Made by a program: the position numbers and the translations under genes | In this document: one piece after another, positions 9,642 to 18,665 of the stretch | Layout: every line of letters begins with the position of its first letter | Position numbering within the stretch: position 1 is the stretch's first letter | The notes under the pieces: generated by a model | What the model was told of the DNA's origin: nothing | Databases searched by the model: none | Seen by the model: the letters and a program-made list of their open reading frames with translations, nothing else | Origin: JAAXHF01 sp963665955 | Lineage (GTDB): Bacteria > Desulfobacterota > Binatia > Bin18 | Reading direction: 5' to 3' | Assembly: GCA_965231765.1 (NCBI GenBank) | Contig: OZ246887.1 | Span: 5,642,001 to 5,706,000, forward strand | Length of the DNA stretch: 64,000 nt

Positions 9642-10469
9642 GTGATTCGGGTGTTTCCTTGCGTTGATAATACCAAACTCATGGAACTTTTCCGCAAGGG
9701 GGTGGAGGGACAGTGGTCAGCGTCTACGATTGACTGGGAACAGCCCTTAGGACTGAATAAGGCCGAGCAACGCGGCTTTGCCCAAGTGCTGACCCCCGTC
9801 TACCTCGGTGAGCAAGCTGCTATGATTGGGGCGAGTTCAGTCCTCCCGCAATTTTTTGCTGTCCACCAGACAGAGGCCCAGCTGTATCTCTCGACTTTTA
9901 TTCTTGATGAAGCCCGCCATTTTGAGACTATCACCCGTTTTTATAACAAAATGGGGCTGCGTCCCTTAGAGATTCGTGATCTGAAGGTCATGTTTCGCTA
10001 TCAGGCCCGCCTGTTCAAATCTCGTGACAAGATCGAGTGGTTGTGGGGTATTTTATTAAGCGATGTGTTAGCCCGTCATTTTTATCACATCCTGGTCAAA
10101 GCCCATCCAGATTCGCTGTTTGCTCAATTTGCCCGCCGGATTATTACTGATGAAGCCCGCCACCTTGCTTTTGCCGAGCTGTATCTCACAGACGAGCTAA
10201 AGCGCAATCCTGGACTCAAACCGGGTTTTCTCAAAACACGGGATGAACTCATTGGACTCATGCGGGCCATTCATGCTGGGGTCAAGGATGGCGCAGATGT
10301 GATTGGTCTGGATGAGAAGCTGCTGTTTGATGCGGTGGTGCACGATGTTGAAAAGAAAGTCCGTCGCATGCAGCTCGAAGAATATGAAGAAGACGATCAA
10401 CCAGATGGGCAAGATCAGCAAGATGAACAAAATGAACAAGATGAGCCCGTACAGGACGAGTCAATGTGA
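9642..10469 (+). CDS. R2-like / ferritin-like diiron protein
   Basis: 275 residues. Two Asp-Glu-Ala-Arg-His motifs, Glu90/His93 and Glu172/His175, with Glu57 in an earlier helix, form the carboxylate-rich dinuclear metal site of the ferritin-like superfamily (ribonucleotide reductase R2 and diiron oxygenases). The third carboxylate expected in helix three may be Asp142. About 30 C-terminal residues form an acidic Gln/Asp/Glu-rich tail. The start is a GTG preceded by a purine-rich stretch. Its stop overlaps the start of an HMG-CoA reductase gene, so the two are translationally coupled. It is probably an oxygen-activating oxidase or oxygenase; the substrate is unknown. Confidence 0.7.
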   Translation: MIRVFPCVDNTKLMELFRKGVEGQWSASTIDWEQPLGLNKAEQRGFAQVLTPVYLGEQAAMIGASSVLPQFFAVHQTEAQLYLSTFILDEARHFETITRFYNKMGLRPLEIRDLKVMFRYQARLFKSRDKIEWLWGILLSDVLARHFYHILVKAHPDSLFAQFARRIITDEARHLAFAELYLTDELKRNPGLKPGFLKTRDELIGLMRAIHAGVKDGADVIGLDEKLLFDAVVHDVEKKVRRMQLEEYEEDDQPDGQDQQDEQNEQDEPVQDESM

Positions 10470-11764
10470 AGCCGCCTGAGTCCCCTTCTTCCCGAGGCCT
10501 GCCTCGCTGGCCGCGCGCAAACCGCCCGAATACCATTCAACAGCGACAAGACCAGTTACGCACCTTGAGCCATTGGCAAACTCGGCACCAGCATGTCTTG
10601 AATTGGCCGCTGCCGGCTGAGGTCTTAGCTCGCTTTCAGGAGTGTCTGACTGGACACATGCTGCTCCCGGTTGGCGTCGTTGGACCGATCGCAATGGACC
10701 TCGGACAGTATGAACTCGATGAAACAGGTGCGCTGCAACAAGCCGCCAGAATGGCTGACCAGGTCTTTGTCCCCTTGGCGCATACTGAAGGCGGCTTATC
10801 TGCTTCGGTCCAACGCGGAGTCAGCGCTGTCGCTTTAGCTGGTGGCATTCGAACCCATGTCTTGGCTGATCGTATGACTCGAGACTCATGTTTTGTCTTC
10901 CGTTCGACAGATGAGGCGCTCTGGCTTGCCCGCTGGGTGGCACAGCTGCAGACTGCTATGTCTGAGTGGCTTCGAGATCCGACACACCGGGAACAGCATT
11001 CGTCAGCTCTACCGCCTGTCAGTACGCATGCCATCTTGCGTGAGGTCGAAACCCATGTGGTTGGGCCGATGTGTCATGTTTTGTACCGATTTACGACTGG
11101 AGACGCCTGTGGTCCAAACATGATGACCCGCAATGCGCATGCCTTGAATCAAGGCTTTATCCTAGAGCGTTTCCCGCGCGACACCGGAGTGGCACCGCTT
11201 CAGGTTTTTTTAGAAACAAATATGGGCGGCGATAAAAAGCCGAGCCACGCTTTTTTTCAGTTTCCCGGTCATGGCAAAGTCGTCATGGCAGAAGTGAGCT
11301 TGCCCGAATCTGTCCTACGGCGTGTGTTGCGGGTCAGTGTTGATGATGTGTTGGCACTAGAACATGCAGGGCTGCACGGCTCGCATGCGAGTGGAATGCA
11401 GTCCTTTGCCTTTACCCCAGCCTCAGCCATCGCCGCTATCTTCGCTGCGACTGGCCAAGACTTGGGCATGGTCGGGACAAGTAGCATGGCGCATGAGGTA
11501 CTCTCCCGAACAGACGCTGGGGTGCATATCTCGATCCGCTTTTCCGGCCTTGAGGTTGGGACGCTTGGAGGCGGAACCAGCCTCCCGCATGCCCAAGCGT
11601 ATTTGCAGCTGATGGATTGCTTGGGGCCCGGAAAGGTGTATCGTTTTGCCCAGATCATTGCTGCAACTGCCTTGTGCCTAGAGATCTCAGCCACTGCGAG
11701 CATGGCCTCGGCTGGGAGCCACAATTTTGTCCAAGCGCATTTTGAGCGGGGCGGGGAAAGGTGA
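10466..11764 (+). CDS. Hydroxymethylglutaryl-CoA reductase
   Basis: 432 residues, soluble. It reduces HMG-CoA to mevalonate. Family blocks appear in order: PVGVVGPI, the catalytic Glu108 in HTEGGLSAS, TGDACGPNM, the Lys-bearing GGDKKPS, the Asp-bearing ATGQDLG, EVGTLGGGT, and a C-terminal His in AGSHNFVQAH. The motif spacing is closer to class I than to class II enzymes. The GTG start overlaps the preceding diiron gene by four bases. No other mevalonate-pathway gene is in the window, so whether it feeds isoprenoid precursors generally or a special product is unresolved. Confidence 0.88.
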   Translation: MKPPESPSSRGLPRWPRANRPNTIQQRQDQLRTLSHWQTRHQHVLNWPLPAEVLARFQECLTGHMLLPVGVVGPIAMDLGQYELDETGALQQAARMADQVFVPLAHTEGGLSASVQRGVSAVALAGGIRTHVLADRMTRDSCFVFRSTDEALWLARWVAQLQTAMSEWLRDPTHREQHSSALPPVSTHAILREVETHVVGPMCHVLYRFTTGDACGPNMMTRNAHALNQGFILERFPRDTGVAPLQVFLETNMGGDKKPSHAFFQFPGHGKVVMAEVSLPESVLRRVLRVSVDDVLALEHAGLHGSHASGMQSFAFTPASAIAAIFAATGQDLGMVGTSSMAHEVLSRTDAGVHISIRFSGLEVGTLGGGTSLPHAQAYLQLMDCLGPGKVYRFAQIIAATALCLEISATASMASAGSHNFVQAHFERGGER

Positions 11765-11789
11765 GCAAGAGCAAGGAGCTCGGAGCTAA

Positions 11790-11930
11790 GCAAAAAACAC
11801 ACAGGAGGGTGGACGTCCCTGTTCGCCTCAGAAGTAGGGAAATCAGGTGGATAAGCGGAGCGCATCCACCAATGGCATAAGAAACAAATATACGGGAGGG
11901 TTCGTGTCCCTACCCGCCTCGGCATAGGGT
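11790..11930. repeat. Pair of diverged ~45-bp direct repeats around a short palindrome
   Basis: Two related stretches, about 11793-11838 and 11886-11929, each read roughly GGAGGGT-n-GTCCCT-n-CGCCTC-n-TAGGG. Between them is the palindrome GGTGGAT/ATCCACC (11846-11852 and 11864-11870). A close relative of that palindrome occurs at 45541-45565, so these are probably dispersed intergenic repeats. Confidence 0.5.
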
Positions 11931-11931
11931 G

Positions 11932-12822
11932 ATGCAGAACATTCGGCTCATCGTAAATCCAACCTCCGGCAGAGGACGCGGTTCGACTGTGGCGAAACAG
12001 GCTAGTCAATTGCTGGACAAGCAAGGTGTGACTCATGAGGTTATATACAGTCATTCGCCGGACGATCCCGCTCGGCTTGCGCGGGAATCAATCCGTGAGA
12101 GGACGGCGGCTGTTGTGGCTATTGGGGGCGATGGCCTGGTGAGTCAGGTCGCTGGCGAGTTGGTCGAGACAGATACGCCGTTGGGGATCATTCCAGCCGG
12201 ACGGGGGAATGACTTTGCGCGTGGCTTAGGAATTCCGCTGGATATCGCGGGTGCCTGCGCAACAATCGTTACAGGGCATCAGCAGCGGGTTGACGTTGGA
12301 CAAGCGAATGGGCGCTACTTTTTCTCGGTCGCAGTCATGGGCTTTGCCGCAGAGATTAACCGCAAAGCCAATACCTTCACAAAGCTGCGGGTGAATGCCT
12401 TGTATTCGCTACTCACTGTAATAACGATTTTTACTGATGAGCCCCAGCCGTTTACAGTCGAATACGAAGGGCGTCGCCGCCGCTGTTATAGCTGGATGAT
12501 TGCCGTTGGTAATACGTGGAGCAGCGCACGCGGCATGGCACTGGTGCCAGCTGCGCGGCCGGATGACGGACAGCTTGATGCCTGCATTATCAATGGAATG
12601 GGAAAGTTCGAATTACTCCTGTCTGTCTTTCCCAAAGTCTTTCGTGGTCGGCACGTGTATCATACCGGAGTTGATACGATTCGTGGCCGTGAAATGACCA
12701 TCGAGTCAGACCGTCCATGCGATATGTATGCCGATGGGGAACGTATTGGCCCGCTGCCAGTGATCTTGAAGGCTGTTCCTCAAGCCTTGAGCGTTTTTGT
12801 GCCAACTGCCTCCCAGCAGTAG
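11932..12822 (+). CDS. Diacylglycerol kinase-family lipid kinase
   Basis: 296 residues from the ATG at 11932; a GTG three bases earlier is also possible. The DAGK catalytic fold is shown by NPTSGRG, the ATP loop GGDGLVSQV and PAGRGNDFARGLGIP, then DGQLD and the C-terminal YADGE typical of DgkB/YegS-type kinases. It should phosphorylate a lipid such as diacylglycerol or a sphingoid base, or belong to the related proteins with other acceptors. It stands alone after a repeat-bearing intergenic region, separate from the HMG-CoA reductase gene by 167 bases. Confidence 0.85.
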   Translation: MQNIRLIVNPTSGRGRGSTVAKQASQLLDKQGVTHEVIYSHSPDDPARLARESIRERTAAVVAIGGDGLVSQVAGELVETDTPLGIIPAGRGNDFARGLGIPLDIAGACATIVTGHQQRVDVGQANGRYFFSVAVMGFAAEINRKANTFTKLRVNALYSLLTVITIFTDEPQPFTVEYEGRRRRCYSWMIAVGNTWSSARGMALVPAARPDDGQLDACIINGMGKFELLLSVFPKVFRGRHVYHTGVDTIRGREMTIESDRPCDMYADGERIGPLPVILKAVPQALSVFVPTASQQ

Positions 12823-12927
12823 GCAGATGACAAGAGATGTGGTACACGAGGCGGAAAAGACGAGCAAAATCATTGACGTGAGGAAGACCGTGAAGAAGAG
12901 CGTAAGGAAGAGCAGGAAGAGACTCAT

Positions 12928-13707
12928 ATGCCTTATCAGGAAGAACAGCTGACTATTCGAGGAACATCTATCCAAATGCTGAAAGGCGGAAGCGGAGAGC
13001 CGCTGCTGTATCTGCACAGCGCGGGTGGCGAAATGACGTGGCTGCCGTTCTTTGAACAGTTGTCGCAACACTACACCGTGTATGTACCTGCCCACCCAGG
13101 CTTCAGCCAGTCTGAGGGTCTAGAAAAGATCGATTCCATGGAAGATTTAGTGTTTCATTATACTGATCTGATGGACCATCTGGAACTGACACAGCCCTAC
13201 GTCGTGGGACTATCGCTCGGCGGCTGGTTGGCAGCTGAGATGGCGACGCGCTACTCCAATCGGATACGCAAGTTGGCGCTCATCAATGCGGTTGGCCTGC
13301 AAATTCCTGGAGCCCCGTTTGCCGATATCTTTGCAGCCACGCCAATACAAACACGCAAGCTGCTCTTTTCCGATCCCGAGTCTGCCCTTGCCAAGAGCTT
13401 TATTCCTGATGACGCTCCACTCGAGATGGTGTCCGATGTTCTCAAGGCCCGGGCGGCAACCGCGCGGGTCGGTTGGAATCCCTACTTGTGTAATCGAAAA
13501 CTGCGTGAGCGGCTGTATCGAATCGATACTCCGACACTCATTGTGTGGGGAGAATCAGACCGCATCGTGCCGCCCGTGCACGGCAAAGCGTACCAAGAAG
13601 GTATCGCTGGGGCACAATTTGTACCAATCAAAGACTGTGGGCATGCTCCGCCATTTGAGAAACCGGAGGAGACGGTGGGTGTGTTGCATACTTTTTTACA
13701 AGCCTGA
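12928..13707 (+). CDS. Alpha/beta hydrolase
   Basis: 259 residues, cytoplasmic. The catalytic triad is visible: Ser96 in GLSLGG, Asp211 in WGESDRIVP and His239 in CGHAP. A cap region lies between residues 125 and 190. The substrate is not predictable; the size fits esterases or C-C bond hydrolases of the MhpC/BphD type. It is followed after 17 bases by a methyltransferase-like gene, probably in the same operon. It resembles the hydrolase at 59994-60785 in motif order and length. Confidence 0.82.
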   Translation: MPYQEEQLTIRGTSIQMLKGGSGEPLLYLHSAGGEMTWLPFFEQLSQHYTVYVPAHPGFSQSEGLEKIDSMEDLVFHYTDLMDHLELTQPYVVGLSLGGWLAAEMATRYSNRIRKLALINAVGLQIPGAPFADIFAATPIQTRKLLFSDPESALAKSFIPDDAPLEMVSDVLKARAATARVGWNPYLCNRKLRERLYRIDTPTLIVWGESDRIVPPVHGKAYQEGIAGAQFVPIKDCGHAPPFEKPEETVGVLHTFLQA

Positions 13708-13724
13708 AGCTGAAAGGTTTCCTT

Positions 13725-14366
13725 ATGGACTACCCCGAACCGTTTAACCCGGAAATGTTTGAGCGGCTGGATGATAGCGAAGATGAGCGCTTCTATGAGG
13801 CTGCGCGTAAAGTCGTGCACATTGATGAGTCGGCAATCGCTGCGGTTGGGGATTTCATAGGGACGGCCTTTGCTCCGAATGGCGTTCTGCTCGATCTGAT
13901 GAGCAGCTGGCGCTCGCATCTGCCCGAAGGGTTTCAAAAACAACGGCTGGTCGGATTGGGGATGAACGCAGAAGAAATGGCCGACAATCCTGATCTCGAC
14001 GACTATGTTGTGCACAACCTGAATGTCGATCCAGTCTTACCGTTTGAGGACGATTTTTTCCACGGGGCAATGGTGACGGTTTCGATTCAATACATGATTA
14101 AACCCCTCGAAGTCTTTGCCGAGGTGTGTCGCATACTCAAGCCCGGAGCCCCGTTTGCCGTATTCTTCTCCAACCGCATGTTTCCGACCAAGGCTATCCA
14201 TGTCTGGCGAGTCATACGTGATGCTGGAAAACGGAAGTTGGTAGAGAAATATTTTCAGGTCACAGAAGGATTTGAAGAGCCTCTGTTTTATGACGTCAGT
14301 CCCAACCCAGGAGCCTCTGACCCATTATACGTTGTGTGTGCACGCAAACAGCTGCCTGCTGAATAG
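13725..14366 (+). CDS. Class I SAM-dependent methyltransferase-like protein
   Basis: 213 residues. A shortened motif I reads LLDLMSSWRSHLP, followed by a motif resembling the acidic loop (LNVDPVLPFEDDFF), a hydrophobic strand VTVSIQYM, and the post-motif ILKPGAPFAVFFSNRMF. This matches a subgroup of methyltransferase-fold proteins in which the glycine-rich loop is replaced by DLMSSW. SAM binding is therefore likely but not certain. It lies between an alpha/beta hydrolase and rnhB in a tight run of same-strand genes. Confidence 0.65.
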   Translation: MDYPEPFNPEMFERLDDSEDERFYEAARKVVHIDESAIAAVGDFIGTAFAPNGVLLDLMSSWRSHLPEGFQKQRLVGLGMNAEEMADNPDLDDYVVHNLNVDPVLPFEDDFFHGAMVTVSIQYMIKPLEVFAEVCRILKPGAPFAVFFSNRMFPTKAIHVWRVIRDAGKRKLVEKYFQVTEGFEEPLFYDVSPNPGASDPLYVVCARKQLPAE

Positions 14367-14408
14367 GGCTGAAGAACCCCAGATTTGAATCGCTCAACAC
14401 CACCCCGG

Positions 14409-15056
14409 ATGTCGCGTTTGGTCTTGCCCAAACTGAAAGCCGAACGGCATTTATGGCAGCAAGGGCTTCAGCTTGTCGCTGGCGTTGATGAGGTCGGTAT
14501 GGGACCACTGGCTGGCCCTGTGGTCGCGGCTGCAGTTGTTCTGCCTCCTGAGCCTTCCAACCCTGAAGCTGTTGAAACTGAAGAACTACCGCCAGCCTTT
14601 CCCCAAGGGGTGAGAGATTCAAAGACGCTCAGCCAAAAATCTCGCGAACGGATTGAGCCGGAAATTCGCGCGATCGCGCAGGGCATCGGCATCGGTCTGG
14701 TCGAGGTCGAGGAGATTGATCGCATTAATATCTACCAGGCTGGGCTGAAAGCCATGCGGCTCGCCTTGGAACAGCTGCCTACCGTCCCTGAGCATGTATT
14801 GATTGACGGACGCAGCCTCAAAGACCTGCCGTATCCGCAAACCTCTTTCACTAAAGGCGATCGGGATGTGTATACGATTGCCGCTGCTTCAGTTATTGCC
14901 AAAGTCTATCGTGACCGTTTGATGCTTGACCTTGATAGCTGCTACCCCGAATACGGCTTTGCCCGTCATATGGGATACGGCACAGTTGCCCATCGGGATG
15001 CGTTGCGAAAATTCGGTCCGTGTCCGGCTCATCGGCGCTCATTTCGTCTGCTGTAA
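14409..15056 (+). CDS. rnhB: Ribonuclease HII
   Basis: 215 residues from the ATG at 14409 (a TTG at 14385 would add eight). It cleaves RNA in RNA-DNA hybrids and at misincorporated ribonucleotides. The acidic active site is in GVDEVGMGPLAGPV, VRDSKTLS and LIDGRSL, and the C-terminal Asp is in KVYRDRLM; the end GYGTVAHRDALRKFGPCPAHRRSF is typical. The usual Arg or Gly after DE-V/A-G is Met here (DEVGMGP), a tolerated variant. It is separated from the next gene by 97 bases. Confidence 0.93.
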   Translation: MSRLVLPKLKAERHLWQQGLQLVAGVDEVGMGPLAGPVVAAAVVLPPEPSNPEAVETEELPPAFPQGVRDSKTLSQKSRERIEPEIRAIAQGIGIGLVEVEEIDRINIYQAGLKAMRLALEQLPTVPEHVLIDGRSLKDLPYPQTSFTKGDRDVYTIAAASVIAKVYRDRLMLDLDSCYPEYGFARHMGYGTVAHRDALRKFGPCPAHRRSFRLL

Positions 15057-15153
15057 GCGTACTACTACACCCTTCACCCGCTCGCCCAAGACAGTATCGT
15101 GCGGTATACTACGCTGTACTGGTAGACAAGAAGAGGTGGAGAGGAGAACCGGC

Positions 15154-16512
15154 ATGGCAATCGAAGTGTGTATGCCCCGTCTCAGCGATACGATGGAGGA
15201 GGGCAAGGTCCTCACGTGGCTGAAGCAGGTTGGGGACCAAGTCGAAATCGGTGACATCATTGCAGAGGTTGAAACCGATAAGGCTGACATGGAGATGGAA
15301 GCCCTCGATGAGGGCATCCTTATCCAGATTCTCATTCCCGAAGGCGGCTCTGTCCCGGTCGGTGGAGTGCTCGCTTTGCTCGGTACGGCTGATGAGATTG
15401 GTGCTCAAGCTGTGGTATCTCCAGCGGTTGTCAAGCAGTCAGCTGAAAATGAGCAGCTTGTAGAACAGCCTGTCGAGGGGACAGTTGCTGCGGCTGAAGG
15501 TCCGCCTCCCGTCGGACCTGTCTCCAACGTGCGTGAGCTGCATGAAGTACGCGAGACGCGTGCCCAGCATGAACCCTCAATCGCTGGGGATGCTGAACGG
15601 CTGATTGCCTCTCCATTAGTCAGACGGATGGCTGAGGAGCTGAAGCTCGATCTGGGTCGGATTCCAGGCACGGGACCAGGCGGCCGGATTGTCAAGCGGG
15701 ATATCGAGGCTTTTACCGGACAAGGTACGCCTGCTGCTGAGGCGCAAGCCGTTCCCATTCCATCACGTCAATCCGCTGAGTCTGTTCAATCTGGACCGCA
15801 AGCGTCTCCTGCTGCTGCATCTCCTGGTGCGGGAAAGAGAGAACCCTTCTCACGTATGCGGGCGACGATCGCCAAACGCATGTCTGAGAGCATGCGCGAA
15901 GCTCCGCATTTCTATCTGACCAGTGAGATTGATATGTCAGAGGCCGTGCGTTTGCGGACCTCGCTTAAAGCGAGTGATCGGGTCGCTGAAGATGTGACCT
16001 ACACCCATTTACTGATCAAAGCCGCAGCCGTGGCCTTAGTCCGTCATCCTCGGATCAACGCCTCGTTTGCTGGTGATGCAAGAGCCTACAAAGAAGAGAT
16101 CAATATCGGTTTGGCAGTCTCCCTTGATGATGGTTTGATCGTTCCGGTCTTGCATGGCTGTGAGCAACTCTCGCTACTGGATATTGCTGCGCAAACGAAT
16201 GCCTTGGTTGAGCGAGCTCGGACTGGTAAGCCTAAGGCCGAGGATTTGTCTGGTGGTACGTTTACCATCTCCAATCTGGGCATGTTACCCATTGATCACT
16301 TCACTGCCATCATCAATCAGCCTCAGGGCGCGATTTTAGCTGTGGGAGCGATCAAGGAGCGGGCGGTGGTACGAGACGGTCACATCACCATTGCATCGAC
16401 TATGATGGCGACACTTTCGTGTGATCACCGTATTATCGACGGCATGACGGGTGGCCAATTTTTAGAAGAATTAAAACATCTGCTGGAAAACCCAGTTGGG
16501 TTGATGGTGTAG
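15154..16512 (+). CDS. 2-oxoacid dehydrogenase complex E2 (dihydrolipoamide acyltransferase)
   Basis: 452 residues from the ATG at 15154, which has a GAGGAGA ribosome site; the frame is open further upstream but that part is not homologous. The lipoyl domain (1-80) carries the modified Lys43 in ETDKADME. A flexible Ala/Pro-rich linker follows, then the peripheral subunit-binding domain (about 150-186), a second linker, and the catalytic domain ending in DHRIIDG with His425 and Asp429. It is most like pyruvate dehydrogenase E2. The E3 gene follows after 22 bases, but no E1 gene is in the window. Confidence 0.93.
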   Translation: MAIEVCMPRLSDTMEEGKVLTWLKQVGDQVEIGDIIAEVETDKADMEMEALDEGILIQILIPEGGSVPVGGVLALLGTADEIGAQAVVSPAVVKQSAENEQLVEQPVEGTVAAAEGPPPVGPVSNVRELHEVRETRAQHEPSIAGDAERLIASPLVRRMAEELKLDLGRIPGTGPGGRIVKRDIEAFTGQGTPAAEAQAVPIPSRQSAESVQSGPQASPAAASPGAGKREPFSRMRATIAKRMSESMREAPHFYLTSEIDMSEAVRLRTSLKASDRVAEDVTYTHLLIKAAAVALVRHPRINASFAGDARAYKEEINIGLAVSLDDGLIVPVLHGCEQLSLLDIAAQTNALVERARTGKPKAEDLSGGTFTISNLGMLPIDHFTAIINQPQGAILAVGAIKERAVVRDGHITIASTMMATLSCDHRIIDGMTGGQFLEELKHLLENPVGLMV

Positions 16513-16534
16513 AGAAAGAGAGACCATATACACT

Positions 16535-17938
16535 ATGGAACATTACGATCTTGTTGTGATAGGCGCTGGGCCAGGCGGCTATGTCGCCGCCATTCGGGCA
16601 AGCCAACTCGGCCTCAAAGCCGCGGTTGTGGAGAAAGACAAGCCGGGTGGCGTGTGTCTCAACTGGGGCTGTATCCCCTCAAAAGCCATTCTCATTTCGG
16701 CGGAGATGTACGAAGATATTAAAGAGAGCGAACGCTTCGGCATCAAAGTCCAAGGCTTGTCGTGTGACTACGACCAAGTCATCAAACGCTCGCGGGAAGT
16801 TTCTGGCCGGCTGGCCAAAGGGGTTGAGTTCCTACTCAAGAAGAACAAGATCCCGCTCTTGAAAGGCACCGGACGTGTCGAAGGTGCACATCAGGTTTCC
16901 ATTACAGCGGCTGGCCAGAATGCACAAGATGCCCAACTGGTCGAAGCCGACCGTATTATGATTGCGACTGGCTCAAAGGAACGCACGCTGCCTGGACTAG
17001 AGATCGACGGCGATCAGATTATCACCAGCTATGAGGCGCTGACTGATACCGAGATTCCCGAGTCAATTCTCATTGTTGGTGGGGGGGCTATCGGATGCGA
17101 GTTTGCGTATATCTATAGTGTATTCGGTAGTCGGGTAACCGTTGTGGAGATGGAGTCACAGTTGCTGCCAGGGGTTGATACCGAAATCGCCCAAGCCTTA
17201 GAGAAGAGTTTCAAGAAAAAGGGCATTGAGATTCTGACTGGCACGAAGTTTCACAGCATCGAAAAATTTCCAGGTCGCTTGGATGTCCAGCTAGACAGCA
17301 GTAATGATCTCAAGGAGCGAACAGCCAATAAGGTCCTCGTCGCAGTTGGACGGGTGCCGCTCAGCACCGATTTGGGATTGGAAGAGTTAGGCATCGAGCC
17401 GGGGCGGGGTGGCTATATTCCGGTCAATGAGCAGTTCCAAACTTCCTGTGAGTCAATTTATGCGATCGGGGATATTAATGGGCCTCCGCTCTTGGCCCAT
17501 GCGGCTTCAGAGGAAGGGGTCGCTGCAGTTGAGTGCATGGTCGGACAGCGAGAAAAAGGCGTCGATCCCCTACGGATTCCAGCCTGCATCTATTGCCAAC
17601 CACAAATTGCCGTGATTGGCCTGAGTGAAAAGCAGGCAATAGAGCAGGGCTACGAGATCAAGGTTGGCAAGTTCCCGTTCCAGGCTTCTGGCAAAGCCTT
17701 GGCGGCTGGTCATGATGAAGGGCTGGTCAAGCTCATTGTTGATAAGCAGTACGGTGAGATCTTAGGCTGCCATATCATCGGGCACGGAGCGACAGACTTG
17801 ATTGCTGAAGTTGGTTTAGCCCGGACGCTCGAAGCGACCACAGCGGAACTCACCGGGACAGTACATGCTCATCCGACATTATCGGAAGCGATTATGGAAG
17901 CCGCCTTGAGTGCAGAAGGGCGATCGATTAATTTTTAG
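16535..17938 (+). CDS. lpdA: Dihydrolipoyl dehydrogenase (E3)
   Basis: 467 residues. It reoxidises dihydrolipoyl groups on E2 using FAD and NAD+. The FAD loop GAGPGG is near residue 10, the redox pair Cys41/Cys46 sits in GGVCLNWGCIPSK, the NAD loop is GGGAIGCEFA, the second FAD motif is YAIGDI, and the C-terminal active-site His is in HAHPTLSE. It is encoded directly after E2 and before lipB-lipA, so this block combines the enzyme and its cofactor assembly. Confidence 0.96.
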   Translation: MEHYDLVVIGAGPGGYVAAIRASQLGLKAAVVEKDKPGGVCLNWGCIPSKAILISAEMYEDIKESERFGIKVQGLSCDYDQVIKRSREVSGRLAKGVEFLLKKNKIPLLKGTGRVEGAHQVSITAAGQNAQDAQLVEADRIMIATGSKERTLPGLEIDGDQIITSYEALTDTEIPESILIVGGGAIGCEFAYIYSVFGSRVTVVEMESQLLPGVDTEIAQALEKSFKKKGIEILTGTKFHSIEKFPGRLDVQLDSSNDLKERTANKVLVAVGRVPLSTDLGLEELGIEPGRGGYIPVNEQFQTSCESIYAIGDINGPPLLAHAASEEGVAAVECMVGQREKGVDPLRIPACIYCQPQIAVIGLSEKQAIEQGYEIKVGKFPFQASGKALAAGHDEGLVKLIVDKQYGEILGCHIIGHGATDLIAEVGLARTLEATTAELTGTVHAHPTLSEAIMEAALSAEGRSINF

Positions 17939-17975
17939 GGCTGAGGGATGAGGGGTTGGGAAAGGCAAGGTAAGC

Positions 17976-18665
17976 ATGCTGTGCTGCGTTGATCTTGGCT
18001 TAGTCGAATACCCGCAAGCCTTGGCGCTCCAAGAGTCACTTGTTGAGCACCGGCGTCGAGATGAAGGGCGCAGTGGGCACGCTGGACAAGATACGCTCCT
18101 CCTGCTTGAACATCCTCCTGTATTCACGTTGGGACGCGGAGCAGATGAAAGCTTTGTGCTTAATCCGCGCCACGTTCCCGTCCATCGTGTAAGCCGGGGA
18201 GGGCAGGTCACTTTTCATGGTCCCGGTCAATTAGTTGGCTATCCTATCCTCGCCTTGTCTGCTCGGCGGCGTGATGTGCATGCGTATATCAGAAGCCTCG
18301 AAAGCGTGCTGATTGATACGCTTGTCGAGTATGGACTCCAGGCGCAACACCGTGACGGCGTAACCGGCGTGTGGCTTGGCGCGCAAAAAATCGCTTCGAT
18401 TGGTATTGGCATACGCCGTTGGGTGACGTTCCATGGCTTTGCCTTGAACGTCGATCCCGATCTGTCATATTTTAGCGACATTATCCCGTGTGGCTTACAC
18501 GGGGTACGGATGACATCCATGGCGCAAGCGCTCGGTCGTCCCATCGCAGTAGACGAAGTCAAAATCCGGCTCGCCACAATCTTTGCCAACACCTTTGGAT
18601 ACAAGGAAACCGTATGGAACACGAGCAGTCTGACCTCGGACAGCAGCAGCAGCCTAAACCTGTAA
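17976..18665 (+). CDS. lipB: Octanoyl-ACP:protein N-octanoyltransferase
   Basis: 229 residues. It transfers octanoate from acyl carrier protein to lipoyl-domain lysines. The signature RGGQVTFHGPGQLVGYP is intact; the catalytic Lys138 is in GAQKIAS and Cys172 in IIPCGL. The last 17 residues overlap the start of lipA by 52 bases and are low-complexity Ser-rich, suggesting a terminus extended into lipA rather than a functional segment. It sits in an E2-E3-lipB-lipA block. Confidence 0.94.
   Translation: MLCCVDLGLVEYPQALALQESLVEHRRRDEGRSGHAGQDTLLLLEHPPVFTLGRGADESFVLNPRHVPVHRVSRGGQVTFHGPGQLVGYPILALSARRRDVHAYIRSLESVLIDTLVEYGLQAQHRDGVTGVWLGAQKIASIGIGIRRWVTFHGFALNVDPDLSYFSDIIPCGLHGVRMTSMAQALGRPIAVDEVKIRLATIFANTFGYKETVWNTSSLTSDSSSSLNL

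Noticed and set aside
14926..15153. Upstream extension of the E2 reading frame
   Set aside because: It lies mostly in rnhB and has no lipoyl-domain similarity; the ATG at 15154 has a clear ribosome site.
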